64,000 nucleotides of DNA from Amphibalanus amphitrite (taxonomy: Eukaryota; Arthropoda; Thecostraca; Balanomorpha; Balanidae). The translations under genes were made by a program, and so were the position numbers. Positions 1 to 15,980 of this stretch are shown in pieces. Position 1 is the stretch's first letter; the number at the start of each line of letters is the position of its first letter. The notes under the pieces are model-generated. The model was not told the DNA's origin. It ran no database searches and was given only the letters and a program-made list of their open reading frames with translations. The stretch is from positions 434,001-498,000 of the forward strand of contig NW_024881534.1 of assembly GCF_019059575.1 (NCBI RefSeq), written 5' to 3'.

Positions 1-1394
1 TCGGAAAAAGGTGAGAAAATGGTTGACAAGCTGCCGAGCGACAGGAGCGACGGAAAAAAGAACGAGGTGACAAACGGCTTACGGCAATGTCAATACCACA
101 GTCGGCAAGGCTTTAGTTCCAATCTTAATATGGAAAGATGTAAATTCAAATGTGTCCGAAAATCATATCGGATTTTGTGAGTGTTACGCAGAGATATTTA
201 CAAGAGCACCAGTCCAACCAAAGCGATTGCATGATGACTTGATAAGTCAGCACATAATGCATACGTTTTTTTTTTGCAGAGAAATGTCGAAACAAGCCTA
301 CGTCAGCCCATATATTTTCTAAAATATTCCCGAGAGAAAAATGCGAGGCATTATCGCCGAGGTGCTAGCTAAATGTTGCGTAAATATTCACCATCCCTCA
401 TTAGAAGCATACCCAGTTAATCATATGAACTAGGAAATGAACTTACTAAGAGTCATTTGGGAAGTTCGGCGTCGGGGGCGAGTCATTGTGCAGAGAAGCG
501 TAAAGGACATCGAAGCAGTAGACACACATTTCCTTGGTGACTGCCGAGCGGTTTTCATGGTAGCCGTTACAGGCCATTCCCGAATTCATCTTCTGCTTCT
601 TTGTCCCACAGCAGCTGGTGGACATCATCACTGAAAGACCTGGAACAAATTGGCGACACCTTCAAACAGGGGACAGCTGTCCATAGGTAGAAGCTACAGT
701 GCTAACAAAGCGAGTTATGCAGGTGAGATAGACAGCATTCTTTTTATGGTTTGTCTACATCAGACTCCAAAATGCTGTGATCACAGCCAAGGTAATAAAA
801 GATTCCTGCATATAATTAAGACCTGTAAATTTAAAGTACCTATCTAATTGTCTCAGCAAAGACAATAGTATTCAGTGTGCCTTATCCATTCCCTGCTACT
901 GAATTGTAAAGATAACATAGAAATACAAAATGAGGACATGGAAATGTCATTCCCATCATGTTATAGTGGCAAAGGTGATACAAATATACGGGCTAAATGT
1001 TCATAATCACAATGAGACAATGAAGTTGTTTTGAAAACGCTTTTTCTGCTATGAGCTAATGACCCTAAATAATACATCAGAAAGCACAGCAGTGAGCAGC
1101 ATCAATGTCAGGTCTCAGGAGCTACTGATCTTATTGCACTGTTAAGTAAAATTCAATTTATGATAGCAGATTCCTTCAAGCTCATCAATGAAAAGCCTGA
1201 AATGAACAAAAGAAATGAACAAACTGAGGTTCACAAGCAGAATGAAATTTCATCAATGCTTTAGTGTTTTAAAAGTTCTGCCATCATCAAATAAAAAGAC
1301 TAGCAATAGACATCTTTAGGCATTAGAAGAGCAGGTGTCACATGGAGGTTTTATAACCAAAGAGAGGTACTGTAGATTTGTAGGTTTATAGGTT

Positions 1395-1475
1395 GTGGGT
1401 TGTAGGATAGGTTAGGTTAGGTCAGGTCAGTTCAGGTCAGGTCAGGTCCAGTTAGGTTTGTTTTGGTTTGGTTAG
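1395..1475 (+). repeat. degenerate (T/C)AGGT hexamer/pentamer tract
   Basis: The tract runs GGTTAGGTTAGG and then GGTCAGGTCAG-type units, grading into TTTGGTTTGG. The first units resemble the arthropod telomere repeat TTAGG, but only two or three pure copies exist. The rest is the AGGTC motif that recurs inside the TTAA elements farther right. I read it as a local simple repeat, not a telomere scar. Confidence 0.6.
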
Positions 1476-1546
1476 AAAGAAGCATCACTGAGTATAGTGC
1501 CTCTTCTTTGTTAAAAACATTTCTGTAACGTCTGCAGCTCTACCAA

Positions 1547-1582
1547 TAACCATCTTTGTTACCTAGGTAACAAAGATGGTTA
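1547..1582. repeat. perfect 36-bp palindrome
   Basis: Two 18-bp halves, the first reading TAACCATCTTTGTTACCT, are exact reverse complements with no loop. The match breaks at the next base on each side. It could be a very short fold-back element or the footprint of an excised transposon. No target duplication was identified. Confidence 0.9.
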
Positions 1583-2364
1583 CATTACAAGCAATTGCCA
1601 ATACCGACACCATTAATGACCGACTATTCTACAGACATCAATAAAGTTAAAAACAATACCTTTTTTATGACCAAGCTCAGGACTAAAAATGAAAAATAAG
1701 GAAAATAATGATGGGGTTGATTTAAGGACATATGAAAGACAAAGAGACACACCAACACAAAGGAATGGGACAAAGAAAAAAGATAAACAGAGTAACTCAG
1801 AGTAACTCAAACTTCTGATTGCAATTCAGTGCAAAGCATCCAACAATTCGGTTTGATGTTAGCATAGAAATAAATTGCTAATGTCAATATAATCAGTGCA
1901 ACATCAAGCAAGATCCACGCAAGACGAACCTGACAAAAAATTGCAAAATGGAAATGAAAATAAAGCTGCTTCTTCTCCCAGATGTTCTGTCAGCATGAAA
2001 TCTTGAGATGTTGAAAAATTAACAGAATCATCTATGGAATTCACTGTAAATATTCATCTAAATGTTGGTCTCCAATCGGAGACCTAGAAGTCAAGAAAAA
2101 TGTAAGAGAAAACTCGTCAACACACCACCCACTTGATTCTCCACCTCGGTAGAAGCGGGTAGAATGTCCCTGCGGGGCAGTAGACTTTCTACCGTTGTCA
2201 TATTTCTACAAACATGACGTTTATTTTTATTTGGTTTTTGATTTGAAAAGTTTGAGCAACAATCAAACAAACAATAGCTCCTTTTCACCCTCATCGTTGT
2301 CATATTAACAGCTACACATGATTAAATTATCTTTTACGATCTATAAGCAATCACTGTTTAGTAT

Positions 2365-2372
2365 TGACGTCA
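2365..2372. promoter_or_regulatory. CRE octamer TGACGTCA
   Basis: Exact consensus CREB/ATF site about 390 bp upstream of the first ALDH9 start codon. The same octamer occurs elsewhere in the window (about 11395 and 15258), so function is uncertain. Confidence 0.35.
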
Positions 2373-2629
2373 GTAAAAATAATAAATCGAAATGGCTAGT
2401 TTGCTTCATAAATGACGCGTTTCGGACAAACATAATGCTGTTTGATACGTTTTTTATTAAGGTAAAAAAGAAATTAAATGACGTATTATATTGCAAATAA
2501 ACATTTATTTCCTTTATATTTAAAGATAATTCTTGTTTAAAATTTTGACTTTGATGATTCACACAAAATAAGTTTACAATTAGGAATCGTATGGATACTG
2601 CTGGCCCAAAAAGTACAATATTGAACATT

Positions 2630-2637
2630 TGACGTCA
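2630..2637. promoter_or_regulatory. CRE octamer TGACGTCA, promoter-proximal
   Basis: Second exact CREB/ATF consensus, about 125 bp upstream of ATG 2761 and so within a likely core promoter. The pairing of two copies 265 bp apart before a metabolic gene suggests cAMP/CREB control, but this is inference. Confidence 0.4.
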
Positions 2638-2760
2638 TTTCTACCGTAAAAAATCAAATAACAAACGGAGATCAAGCCTAGGATTTCATGGGGGATTTAG
2701 GCCTTCCGTTCATAGAGCCCTCGCTATTTTCGATCTTTCTGAAAATTGGGTTGCGCCCAA

Positions 2761-8115
<5,355 letters not shown>

Positions 8116-9359
8116 GCGGGAGCTGAAAATCTGGGCGCCACTCTGCAAGGAGGGGATGCTCCAGGCCAGTGGTGACCCGTTACACTCATCAGGGCAGTGT
8201 GCAGGGGACTGGGGAGGTGCAAGAATGATGGCTTGGGGATTAAGAGGCGAATGTCATTGGAGGCAAAACGGCATGGCTAATGGAGGAGAGACATATCAGA
8301 AGTGGTGACTGACCAGATTCTGTGGCAGTGTGTTATGGGGACCAATGGGTAGATGAAGGGGTAGTTGGCCATATGTTCACTGGGATAAATGGTGTGTAAA
8401 ACCTGTGCCATGGCGATATTAGTCAAAGTGGGGTGTTAGGGGCAGTGTAGTTTATTTTGCATTGAGTTTCTGAAAGCTAGGATATCATAGCTTAATTAGC
8501 TCAATGCAAATATCTTTTTTACTCATTTTATTTGAGTTCATTTTATTGGTTTGGCATCGCAAGCAGCAAATAACTGCTGTATGGTTATAGACTCACTTTC
8601 AGCAAGTGTCTTGAGCAGGCTCTGTGACCTTTACTATGATCAGCTTTTTTCACTGTTACAAATGCCTAGCAAGGACTCTATAGCATGTAATGCATCTCTC
8701 AGGTAATTAGCTTCACTTCTTATTATTTGCTTGTTTTCCAAGCCTTGTGCCATTATCTCTATGATTATTACCATGTGCAATATTGGGTTGAATTGTGCAA
8801 TATGGTTTATTTGCTTCACCCTTGCCAGTGCATCTATCTATACTACAGTATAAAACAAAGGGGCACAGATGACAAAGGGGCACCTTGCTCTGCTGTTTTG
8901 CTTTTGCGCAGTGGGTCAATGGTCATGCTCGCAGGCTTTGTTATACTTGTAGAGAGCATCAGCAACTAAGCATACTCGTCTCTATTGTGAGAAGTGTTCA
9001 ATGCGAAATAATGCATAGTGAATGTCTGCTCACAATAGCAAGCATAAAGAAATACATCCTTGTTTTTCTTTCGTTTTGATTCGTAATATACTAGTGCAAT
9101 ATCCCACTTGTATTTAAGGGCCATGTAGTGGTTCACACATGGCATTGAAAATCCTCACCAGATATGCTCAATAATAAGATGTCATCGACTCATCAAAACG
9201 CAGCAATGCACAATTTAGTTCGTTCAACTTGGTTTATGCAAACATTATGAATTCAGAGTGAAACACAAACAGCCAACAGCCAACAGTAACACAAACAGCC
9301 AACAGTCAGCTCCCACAAAGAATAGGAGCATTCCACCAAATATTATTCTTGGAGACTAG
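8116..9359. other. ALDH9 3' flank, no gene seen
   Basis: Probably begins with the ALDH9 3'-UTR, but I see no canonical AATAAA soon after the stop, so the transcript end is not placed. Short repeats of ACAGCCA occur at about 9265-9310. No other gene is supported. Confidence 0.5.
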
Positions 9360-9512
9360 CAGAGGTGGATCCAGCTCAGAGGTTTGGGGGGGGGGGGGCA
9401 AACCATAACAATTTATCGATTCTTTCCATGCATCGTCCATAGGCGTAATGTTAAAATTATGCCGTTGGGGGGGGGGGGGCAAATGCCCATTTTGCCCCCC
9501 CCCCCGCCACTG
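9360..9512 (+). mobile_element. 153-bp hAT-like MITE, copy 1
   Basis: Starts CAGAGGTGG and ends CCGCCACTG, imperfect terminal inverted repeats. It is flanked by GAGACTAG (9352-9359) and GAGACTAC (9513-9520), an 8-bp target duplication with one change, as hAT transposases make. The interior has two poly-G runs and a poly-C run that can pair. It has the same length, orientation and interior (TTCTTTCCATGCA) as the element at 60974-61126. It has no coding capacity. Confidence 0.85.
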
Positions 9513-9517
9513 GAGAC

Positions 9518-11110
9518 TACCTTACCTTACCTTACCTTTGCGGTAATCGGGATTTAAAAGGCCACTTGGCCTGGGGATCCCGCTCACATCGAGCTCGTGA
9601 CAGGATACAGGCTGGGCTCTTAGGGGGTTGGGATGTCGAACATCGAGTCGCCCCAGTGTTTATCCAGGAGAGCCTTGAACTGGTTCACGGACTGGGCCGC
9701 CACCACTGCGTTCGGCAATGAGTTCCAGTCGTTGATGACTCTAATGCTGAATGAGTTTCTGCGCACCAGTTTCGAGGCCCTGGGCTTCTTAAGTTTCCAG
9801 TCGTGGCCCCTGGTACGACCAGAGTCACTCCGCGTCAGGAAGACTTCAGGTGGAATTGCCAAACCGCCGTGGAACAGCTGGTACACCGTCACCATGTCGC
9901 CTCTACGTCTCCGGTAGTGTAGGGATGGCAATCCCAACCGACGGAGCCGTTCAGTGTACGGGAGGTGCCTGATCGCGGTGACCATCTTTGTGGCACGCCG
10001 TTGCACGCGTTCCAGCTTCTTCTGGTCGACCTTTCCGAAGGGACCCCAGATGGTGTTTCCGTATTCCAGGAGGGGGCGAACCATCGTCTTATATAACAGT
10101 GGCAGTGTGAACTCATCGATGTTAGCGAATGAGCGCCTCACAACGGCCAGTATCTGGGAAGCCTTCGCGATGGCTGCGGCAGTCTGCTTGTGGAAGTTGA
10201 GCTGGCAGTCTATGAAGATGCCAAGGTCTTTCTCCTCCTCTGTCTCTTGTATCGGAATGCCACTCAGGGTGTACGTCAGGGCCGGGTTTCGCAGGCCGAG
10301 ATGCATTGCCTTACATTTCTGGGCATTGAATGGAAGAAGCCATTTTTCGGACCATCGGACGAGTGCGTCGATGTCGCTTTGGAGGCTTGTGCCGGTACCG
10401 GGCACTTGTCGATAAAGCTTAGTGTCATCTGCGAAAAGCTTGACTGAGCCAGACACTTCCAAGGGCAGGTCGTTGACGAAGATAGTGAACAGCACAGGTC
10501 CGAGGACCGATCCCTGGGGAATTCCGCTCGTCACCGGTGCCCAAGGGGACTTACTTCCCTGGACCACGACCCTCTGTCGACGACCGACCAGAAAGGCCGC
10601 AATCCAATTGAGAAGGGCTCCTCTGACACCATAGGCGTACAGCTTGTGTATCAATCGTTTGTGCGGCACGGAATCGAAGGCTTTAGCAAAGTCCAAGTAG
10701 ATGATGTCAATGGCCTCGCCATTTTCGAGAGCACAGCTCCAATCTTCCATCGCTTCCATCAGCTGGGTAGTGCAGGACCTCTTTGGGAGGAACCCGTGCT
10801 GGGCGCTGTCAAGCAGACCATTTGTGCACATATGCTGGAGGAGGGCGTCTCGGACGATTGACTCCAGGACTTTGACGGGGATGGCCGTTAGTGTTATAGG
10901 TCTGTAACTCGAGGGGTTCTGACGGTCTCCTTTCTTGAAGATAGGGGTGATCTCTCCGGTCTTCCATTCTGGGGGGAGGGCTCCAGCATCCAGTGACTTC
11001 CTGAATAGTGTGCTCAGGGGCATCGCGAGGGTCCTTGCAGATTCGCGGAGGACTCGAGGCTGTATGGAGTCGGGTCCTGGAGAGCTGTTTGGTCTGAGGG
11101 AAGTCAGTGA
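9518..11110 (-). mobile_element. 5'-truncated non-LTR retrotransposon (CR1/Jockey group)
   Basis: On the minus strand the element runs from about 11110 to a short repeat tail of AAGGT units at 9518-9540, typical of CR1/L2-type LINEs that end in a short tandem repeat, not poly-A. Homology starts at SLRPNSSPGPDSIQPRVL, the start of the RT domain. The endonuclease is missing, and just upstream the frame meets a stop inside a short CTGACTTCC duplication. It is a dead-on-arrival copy whose RT frame is still open. Confidence 0.92.
9620..11023 (-). CDS. reverse transcriptase of LINE 1 (467 aa, fragment)
   Basis: RNA-directed DNA polymerase of a non-LTR element. Residues 27-44 contain PIFKKG...SYRPITL. 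The first catalytic Asp is residue 111 in IIYLDFAKAFDSVPH. The GIPQGSVLGPVLF box lies at 168-180. FADD, with the catalytic Asp pair, is at 197-200 (F in place of the commoner Y). The C-terminal third has the WN(D)SLP-type ending VINDWNSLPNAVV that is usual in CR1-like proteins. There is no stop or frameshift over 467 codons, so the insertion is young. The ATG at 11023 is internal to the protein; the real frame extends to about 11107. Confidence 0.93.
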   Translation of the reverse strand: MPLSTLFRKSLDAGALPPEWKTGEITPIFKKGDRQNPSSYRPITLTAIPVKVLESIVRDALLQHMCTNGLLDSAQHGFLPKRSCTTQLMEAMEDWSCALENGEAIDIIYLDFAKAFDSVPHKRLIHKLYAYGVRGALLNWIAAFLVGRRQRVVVQGSKSPWAPVTSGIPQGSVLGPVLFTIFVNDLPLEVSGSVKLFADDTKLYRQVPGTGTSLQSDIDALVRWSEKWLLPFNAQKCKAMHLGLRNPALTYTLSGIPIQETEEEKDLGIFIDCQLNFHKQTAAAIAKASQILAVVRRSFANIDEFTLPLLYKTMVRPLLEYGNTIWGPFGKVDQKKLERVQRRATKMVTAIRHLPYTERLRRLGLPSLHYRRRRGDMVTVYQLFHGGLAIPPEVFLTRSDSGRTRGHDWKLKKPRASKLVRRNSFSIRVINDWNSLPNAVVAAQSVNQFKALLDKHWGDSMFDIPTP

Positions 11111-12035
11111 AGGAAGTCAGTGAGGGAAGTTGGTCTGAGGGAGCGCGACTAGCTCAAGCTTATGTCATGAAGTAGCTACCTTACGTCACTAATACTCAGA
11201 AATATCACATTAAAACCTTACGAAATCCACCTGCCAAATGAATATCACGATATACGGCTTCGGCCACGATTCTCGCGTGCCAGTGCTAATCAAAACGGTG
11301 CTAATGTGCTATAGCAGTCATATTCGGCTCTCTCTATCGTCTGGAGGTTTCGAAAGATGCTCTCCAGAGATGGCGCTAGTAAATTTGGCTGACATGACGT
11401 CATGCTAAAAAGTGATGGGTTTTGTGAGAGCAAATGTAATAATAGTTGAAAATTTTGTACTTTTGCTTAATTAAGAAAAAATAAATATACAATTGTTCAA
11501 AACAGCGTTTTCCTCATTCATCCTTCATTGTTTTAAGAGGAACATAGACAGTTTAAATATTTTTTCTTGACCGCAATTCGCACACGCACTAAATTAAAAG
11601 CTGGAGTTTTGTGCGTTCGTAAATCGTGATTTGAGAAAATAAGTTGACAATAATCTTTTGCACTTTTGCTTTACAATCATTTTTCAATGCAGATAAATGC
11701 ATAAATTATTCGAAAATAGGCATATCTTTGAAATATTATGATTTTCCACAAGCAAATTTTCCCAAAAACTTGAACTACTTACAACTGACGAACGCATCCA
11801 ATAATCTGGATGTCTTAGGATGAGTTCGTCATTTTTTCCCAAGGAAATACGATACAGTTCAAGCTATTTTACCGATTTATTAGGGTACTTTTGCCAATGA
11901 ATTAATAAATAAATGACAACAATTAATCTCATTATCAACCATACTCGGAAGAATTTTCTTCGCATAAGCGCGAACACATCCGCGCTTTCATGAAAAGTCA
12001 CGCCTGTAGATGTCAGGACTGCTGCTTTATGTTTC

Positions 12036-12185
12036 GCAAGGTGGCGCAGCGCGTAGGGTACCGACTACCGAGGCTGAGGTCTCCAGACTCTCCACCACGA
12101 TTTAACTTGGAAATGGCCGATGGGGAAGGTCTCACCCAAAAACGGACGCCCTTTTACACAGCTGCATAAAGAGAATGAATTATTG
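12036..12185 (+). mobile_element. tRNA-derived SINE candidate
   Basis: A roughly 60-nt tRNA-like head begins GGTGGCGCAGCGCGTAGGGT (A-box-like) at 12040 and continues to a degenerate B-box, GAGGTCTCCAGACTC. It closes with CCACC at 12092-12096, complementary to the 5' GGTGG. The following 85 bp would be the SINE body. The B-box is too degenerate and the arms too uneven for a functional tRNA. Confidence 0.42.
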
Positions 12186-13873
12186 GCATAGCTGACCACA
12201 CGCCCCCTCCCCCTCTCCGCCCCAGCTCAATAGGAAATGTCGCCTATTTTCCTTAGTCAGTTATATTCTGACTAATTTCTCACTCTTCCCAGTAAACCTT
12301 AACATGCATGATGCAGATGTCCACTGCGTAAGTCGTGTGCTTCCGTAAGTGTGCCAACTATATAGTGTTGCCTACACTCTACAGTACAGCCTACTGCTTC
12401 CCCATTGTCGTTATAATTGGTGATTCTCAGGTCAAAAGTTACACAGTGGTCTCAGAGAGCAATCGTTTCAACAAATTAACGATTAGTCAAACCGTTGCAT
12501 TCTACTTATATTCCGGTCAGTTCTGCTACTAAACGATTCCGGCAAAACACTCTTTAGGTTATGTATTAGCGAACCACCACCCAAAAATCGCCCAATCAAT
12601 GGTCAGTTATTACTGCTGGGCTGAACCGTCATACGCTATATAGCCTATTGCAGTCAATATTTTCAGAACGATACTGACTGACGAAACACAACGTATTCGC
12701 GGATTCGCACATACGTTGGCACCCAGGTGGCCTGTCAGCAGCCGCACAAATCCGCACAGCGCAGCCGGGATTTGACATTGAGATGGTACACCGTAAAGCA
12801 TGCCTTTCCACACAGGCACAAGCACAGGGACACAAATTCTCAAAATCCAAACTTATTCCAATACTGGTCAATTACGAATAGGCATAAAGTTTTGAGGTTT
12901 TCTCATGTTCATTCTTCTTTCAACACACGCGGCAGACTGCAGCAGCTGCAGAACATCTCACAGAGCTGCGCTGGATGCAGTCATGAGCTGGGACACGGTT
13001 TGTGACCAATGACCGATCGGGGGTGCCAGCCTCCTCCCGGCACGCGATGCACTGGCCGCCGCGCAGTCGATGTCGGGGCACCGCCGGCATTCGCCGACAG
13101 GGTTCCATCCGATTCGGTGTATTGGTGGCAGCCCGAACAGTGACCCACGCGAAGCTGGCGGACGTCGATGGCCGATGAGCGATGCCCTTCCGCGACCGGC
13201 GGTGGCAGTCGGTCCCACATCAAGAACAGATACCAGTCATGCGGTCAGTCGGCGACGGCGCTGTCGCGAGCCGATCTGATGGTCGCGCGGTGGGCGTTGC
13301 CGACGTCCACCGGGACCGTCCAGCGCGGCCGCCTCTTGGCCAATCAGCCGCCTCTGGTCGGCGCGCTCGTTGCGCTGTGGGACGGCATCCACTGCAAGTC
13401 GTTCACTGTGAAGCGGTCGTTTGACCGGGCCTGGCAGGCGGGGAAAGGGGGCCTCAGATGAAGTAAAACCATCCCTCAGGCCAGCTTGAACTGGCTCTCC
13501 ACCTCACCATGTTAGATAAGCAGACACCCTCGTGATCATCGCAGCGATGATTGCCAATTGGTGTGTCATTATGGGAGAGGATGCCAGCCTCCTTTGCAAG
13601 ATAGTCTGCCTTTAATATAGTGCAGCCCGACCCATTGCCTGTGGCGCAGACTGGGCTTGATAATGCAGTGCAGGACACACCAAACGTAAGCGGCCATCTG
13701 TACCCCCTGTGCAGTAGGGCTGACTCAAGAGCCCAGAGTTGCCCTCCCCCCACCATTCTGTGCACGTGATAACTGGATGGGACATGCCATGGTCAGCATC
13801 TGTTCAAAAGCTGCCCTAAGCATGTAAAGCTCCACTGGCATGCTCAAGCATGGTCACAGTCAGTTCTCACTTC

Positions 13874-14155
13874 TCAGTTGAACCTCCAATGGAAACCCAT
13901 CACAAAGTAGAGATCAGGGCGCCTCTCACACTGCAGCACACTCAACGACTGAGGCACCATCTCATCAGTTGCAGGTGGTTCTTGCCAGGAGCAATGCCAG
14001 CCACACACATCAGGTGATAACAGCAGTGTACAACTGCAATCTACAAACATCCATGTTCTTTCTGGTTTTCTCCTGTTGAGATCCACTGCCATGCATGAAC
14101 TTGATGGGCTTTTGTTGCGCTCCTCCCATGTGCAGACAGGTTTCTGCTGAAACAA
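13874..14155 (-). other. unrecognised minus-strand open frame with a good acceptor before it
   Basis: A 93-codon open frame. Near its start (about 14150 on the minus strand) is TTTGCTTTGCTTTGTTTCAG, a strong-looking polypyrimidine tract and acceptor. The peptide is rich in Cys/Trp and matches no family I recognise. It could be an exon of an unknown gene, an old pseudogene or chance. Confidence 0.2.
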
Positions 14156-14347
14156 AGCAAAGCAAATGTGATTAATAATGGCCCTGTTTCACCATCCAGA
14201 CACTGTGTGCACTGGTAGCTACGGCATACCATAGCATCACTCAAATGACGTTGCATGTGATCTCTTAGTTTATGATCAATCGCGTTTGGAACAGAGTGAG
14301 AGGTTCTGAAAAACCGTACCAAGAACAGAGGTTTGAGTTCAAATACT

Positions 14348-14386
14348 GCTAGCATGCTGCTGGTGCTGGTACCGCAGCATGCTAGC
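14348..14386. repeat. 13-bp-arm hairpin
   Basis: GCTAGCATGCTGC and its exact complement GCAGCATGCTAGC are separated by 13 bp. Function unknown. Confidence 0.7.
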
Positions 14387-15809
14387 GTTCTGGGATGCTG
14401 TCATAGCTTAGCGTCACAGTGAAGTTTGTTGACACTGCCATGGAAACTCAATGCTCTGACACACGCAGCGCACTGCAGTGCTGAGCACTGCATTGCGTGC
14501 TCTGCCGTGAAACACCACCCATGAACGTTGGTTGCATGACCATGACCAGGATGGAGCAGTGTGGCAGACAGTGATTTTAATTTTAATTGCACTTCCTAGA
14601 GATTAAAATGTTGTTGGTGAAATTGATATGCATTATTCCTATTACCATTGTCTAAATTTCACATTTCAAGACAGCATCAGCATTGACATGTTATATAAAA
14701 TAAGGTTTAGACTTCAGGTGGTCCCAGGTTCAGCTATTAAGTAAAACAAGGGCAAAAAATTGTCAAAAAAATATTAAAAAAAAAATACCTGCCTTCATCA
14801 ACACTTCATCTAATCTAACCTCATCCTCATCTAACAAGGCCCTAAAAGCAAAAACCGTTTGAATAACAATGAGCTCAGTGATAACAATGTAATATTTTGC
14901 AACCGCTGCACCATTACTGTCACGTACGCTATCCCTAGATTGGTTGCTGGTAAGTAGTGGTTGTCGTCATCAACTCGTCATGCAGCAGCTGATTGGGATG
15001 GGCGGGGCCTATTTTTATCCAGGCGATAGAGAGAGCCTCATATTCGTGACAGATTAGACAAGTATTTGGCGCAGTATGCCTTTGACCATCTCTATTCCTA
15101 AAATACTTTTATCAAAATGACGTTTATGAAATAAAAAGTAATTTCTGAATTTAAAAATTGATATTCAAATATTTTTTTTTCGTTTGAGATAATATACAAA
15201 TAGAAAAAAGAGCTAATATGATTGATAAAACGCAAAAAGATATCAAAAAGTTTGATATGACGTCAGAATTATTGTCGACTTTTACTTCTGCTGGCTGTCT
15301 GCTTGTTGTGTTGGAGACAATTATTGCGCAGACTCAGACTCAGTTTGGACTCAGTGTTGTGGCGGGAGCCGTGCGGGGGGGTTGTGTTACGCGTCGCTCG
15401 TGGCAGTGCTGGTTTTATGTCGATTAGGTAGTTTATGGACGTTGATCATCGTGGGACTGGTGTCAGGGCAAGCAGATTGTGGCTGTAGCCTGGAAACTGA
15501 AAACTGGCTCTAATTACGTCCAGGGTGAAAAATACCATTGCGTCTACCGTTCGCCCGCTTCAGCTTGCACCAGCACCGTTTTGCGCTTGAGGCCGGAAGG
15601 AACCGTGCTGCCTTCTGGTTCTAGCAGAACCTGGACCTTTATACCCATATATGAGTGTGTGGTGACTGGTGCTCTATAACTTAAGTTGTATCGAATCTTG
15701 ATTTGTCATCGTTTCACGCGCTTCCTAAGGGGATGACTTGTTCTCTGCATGAGGCATCACAAACAACAATATTTGTACATTAAGACCATCTTGATATTAT
15801 CTGTGCATC

Positions 15810-15980
15810 ATGGGTAATGCTGAAAGCATAGCTGAAAGAGAAGAATACAGAAGAACAATGGAGAAACGTTTGAATAACTACTCGTCCAGTATTGTGCCGG
15901 GCACTGTCGCCACGTCAATCTCGATGAAGGTCCCGATGCCTGACCAGGAGACGCTCGAGGAGAGGTTCAATCGAGTTTTG
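15810..15980 (+). CDS. FMNL: FMNL coding exon 1 (myristoylation signal)
   Basis: ATG at 15810 gives [20 protein letters not shown], ending [14 protein letters not shown] before the donor GTAAGT. MGNA matches the myristoylated start of vertebrate FMNL proteins, which fixes this start. The open frame is only 59 codons, so a length filter would miss it. Phase 0. Confidence 0.92.

Larger units (their letters stand above)
1..2745. other. AT-rich intergenic DNA upstream of ALDH9
   Basis: No gene is recognised here. Reading frames on both strands are short and of low complexity. The stretch holds an AGGTC/TTAGG-like tract (about 1395-1475), a 36-bp perfect palindrome (1547-1582) and two consensus CRE octamers (2365 and 2630). 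The last few hundred bases are the likely promoter region of the aldehyde dehydrogenase gene that follows. Confidence 0.6.
11111..15809. other. intergenic region between LINE 1 and the FMNL first coding exon
   Basis: No gene is recognised. The left half (11150-12000) is AT-rich, and 12990-13460 is GC-rich with overlapping frames on both strands and no homology I know. A tRNA-like SINE candidate is at 12040 and a hairpin at 14348-14386. The last 500 bp before 15810 probably contain the FMNL promoter and 5'-UTR. The GC content there is mixed and no clear TATA box is placed. Confidence 0.5.

Noticed and set aside
1395-1475. Interstitial telomere
   Set aside because: Only two or three TTAGG-like units before it turns into AGGTC units.
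12040-12099. Functional tRNA gene
   Set aside because: The B-box is degenerate and the segment is too short for a proper cloverleaf. Kept only as a SINE candidate.
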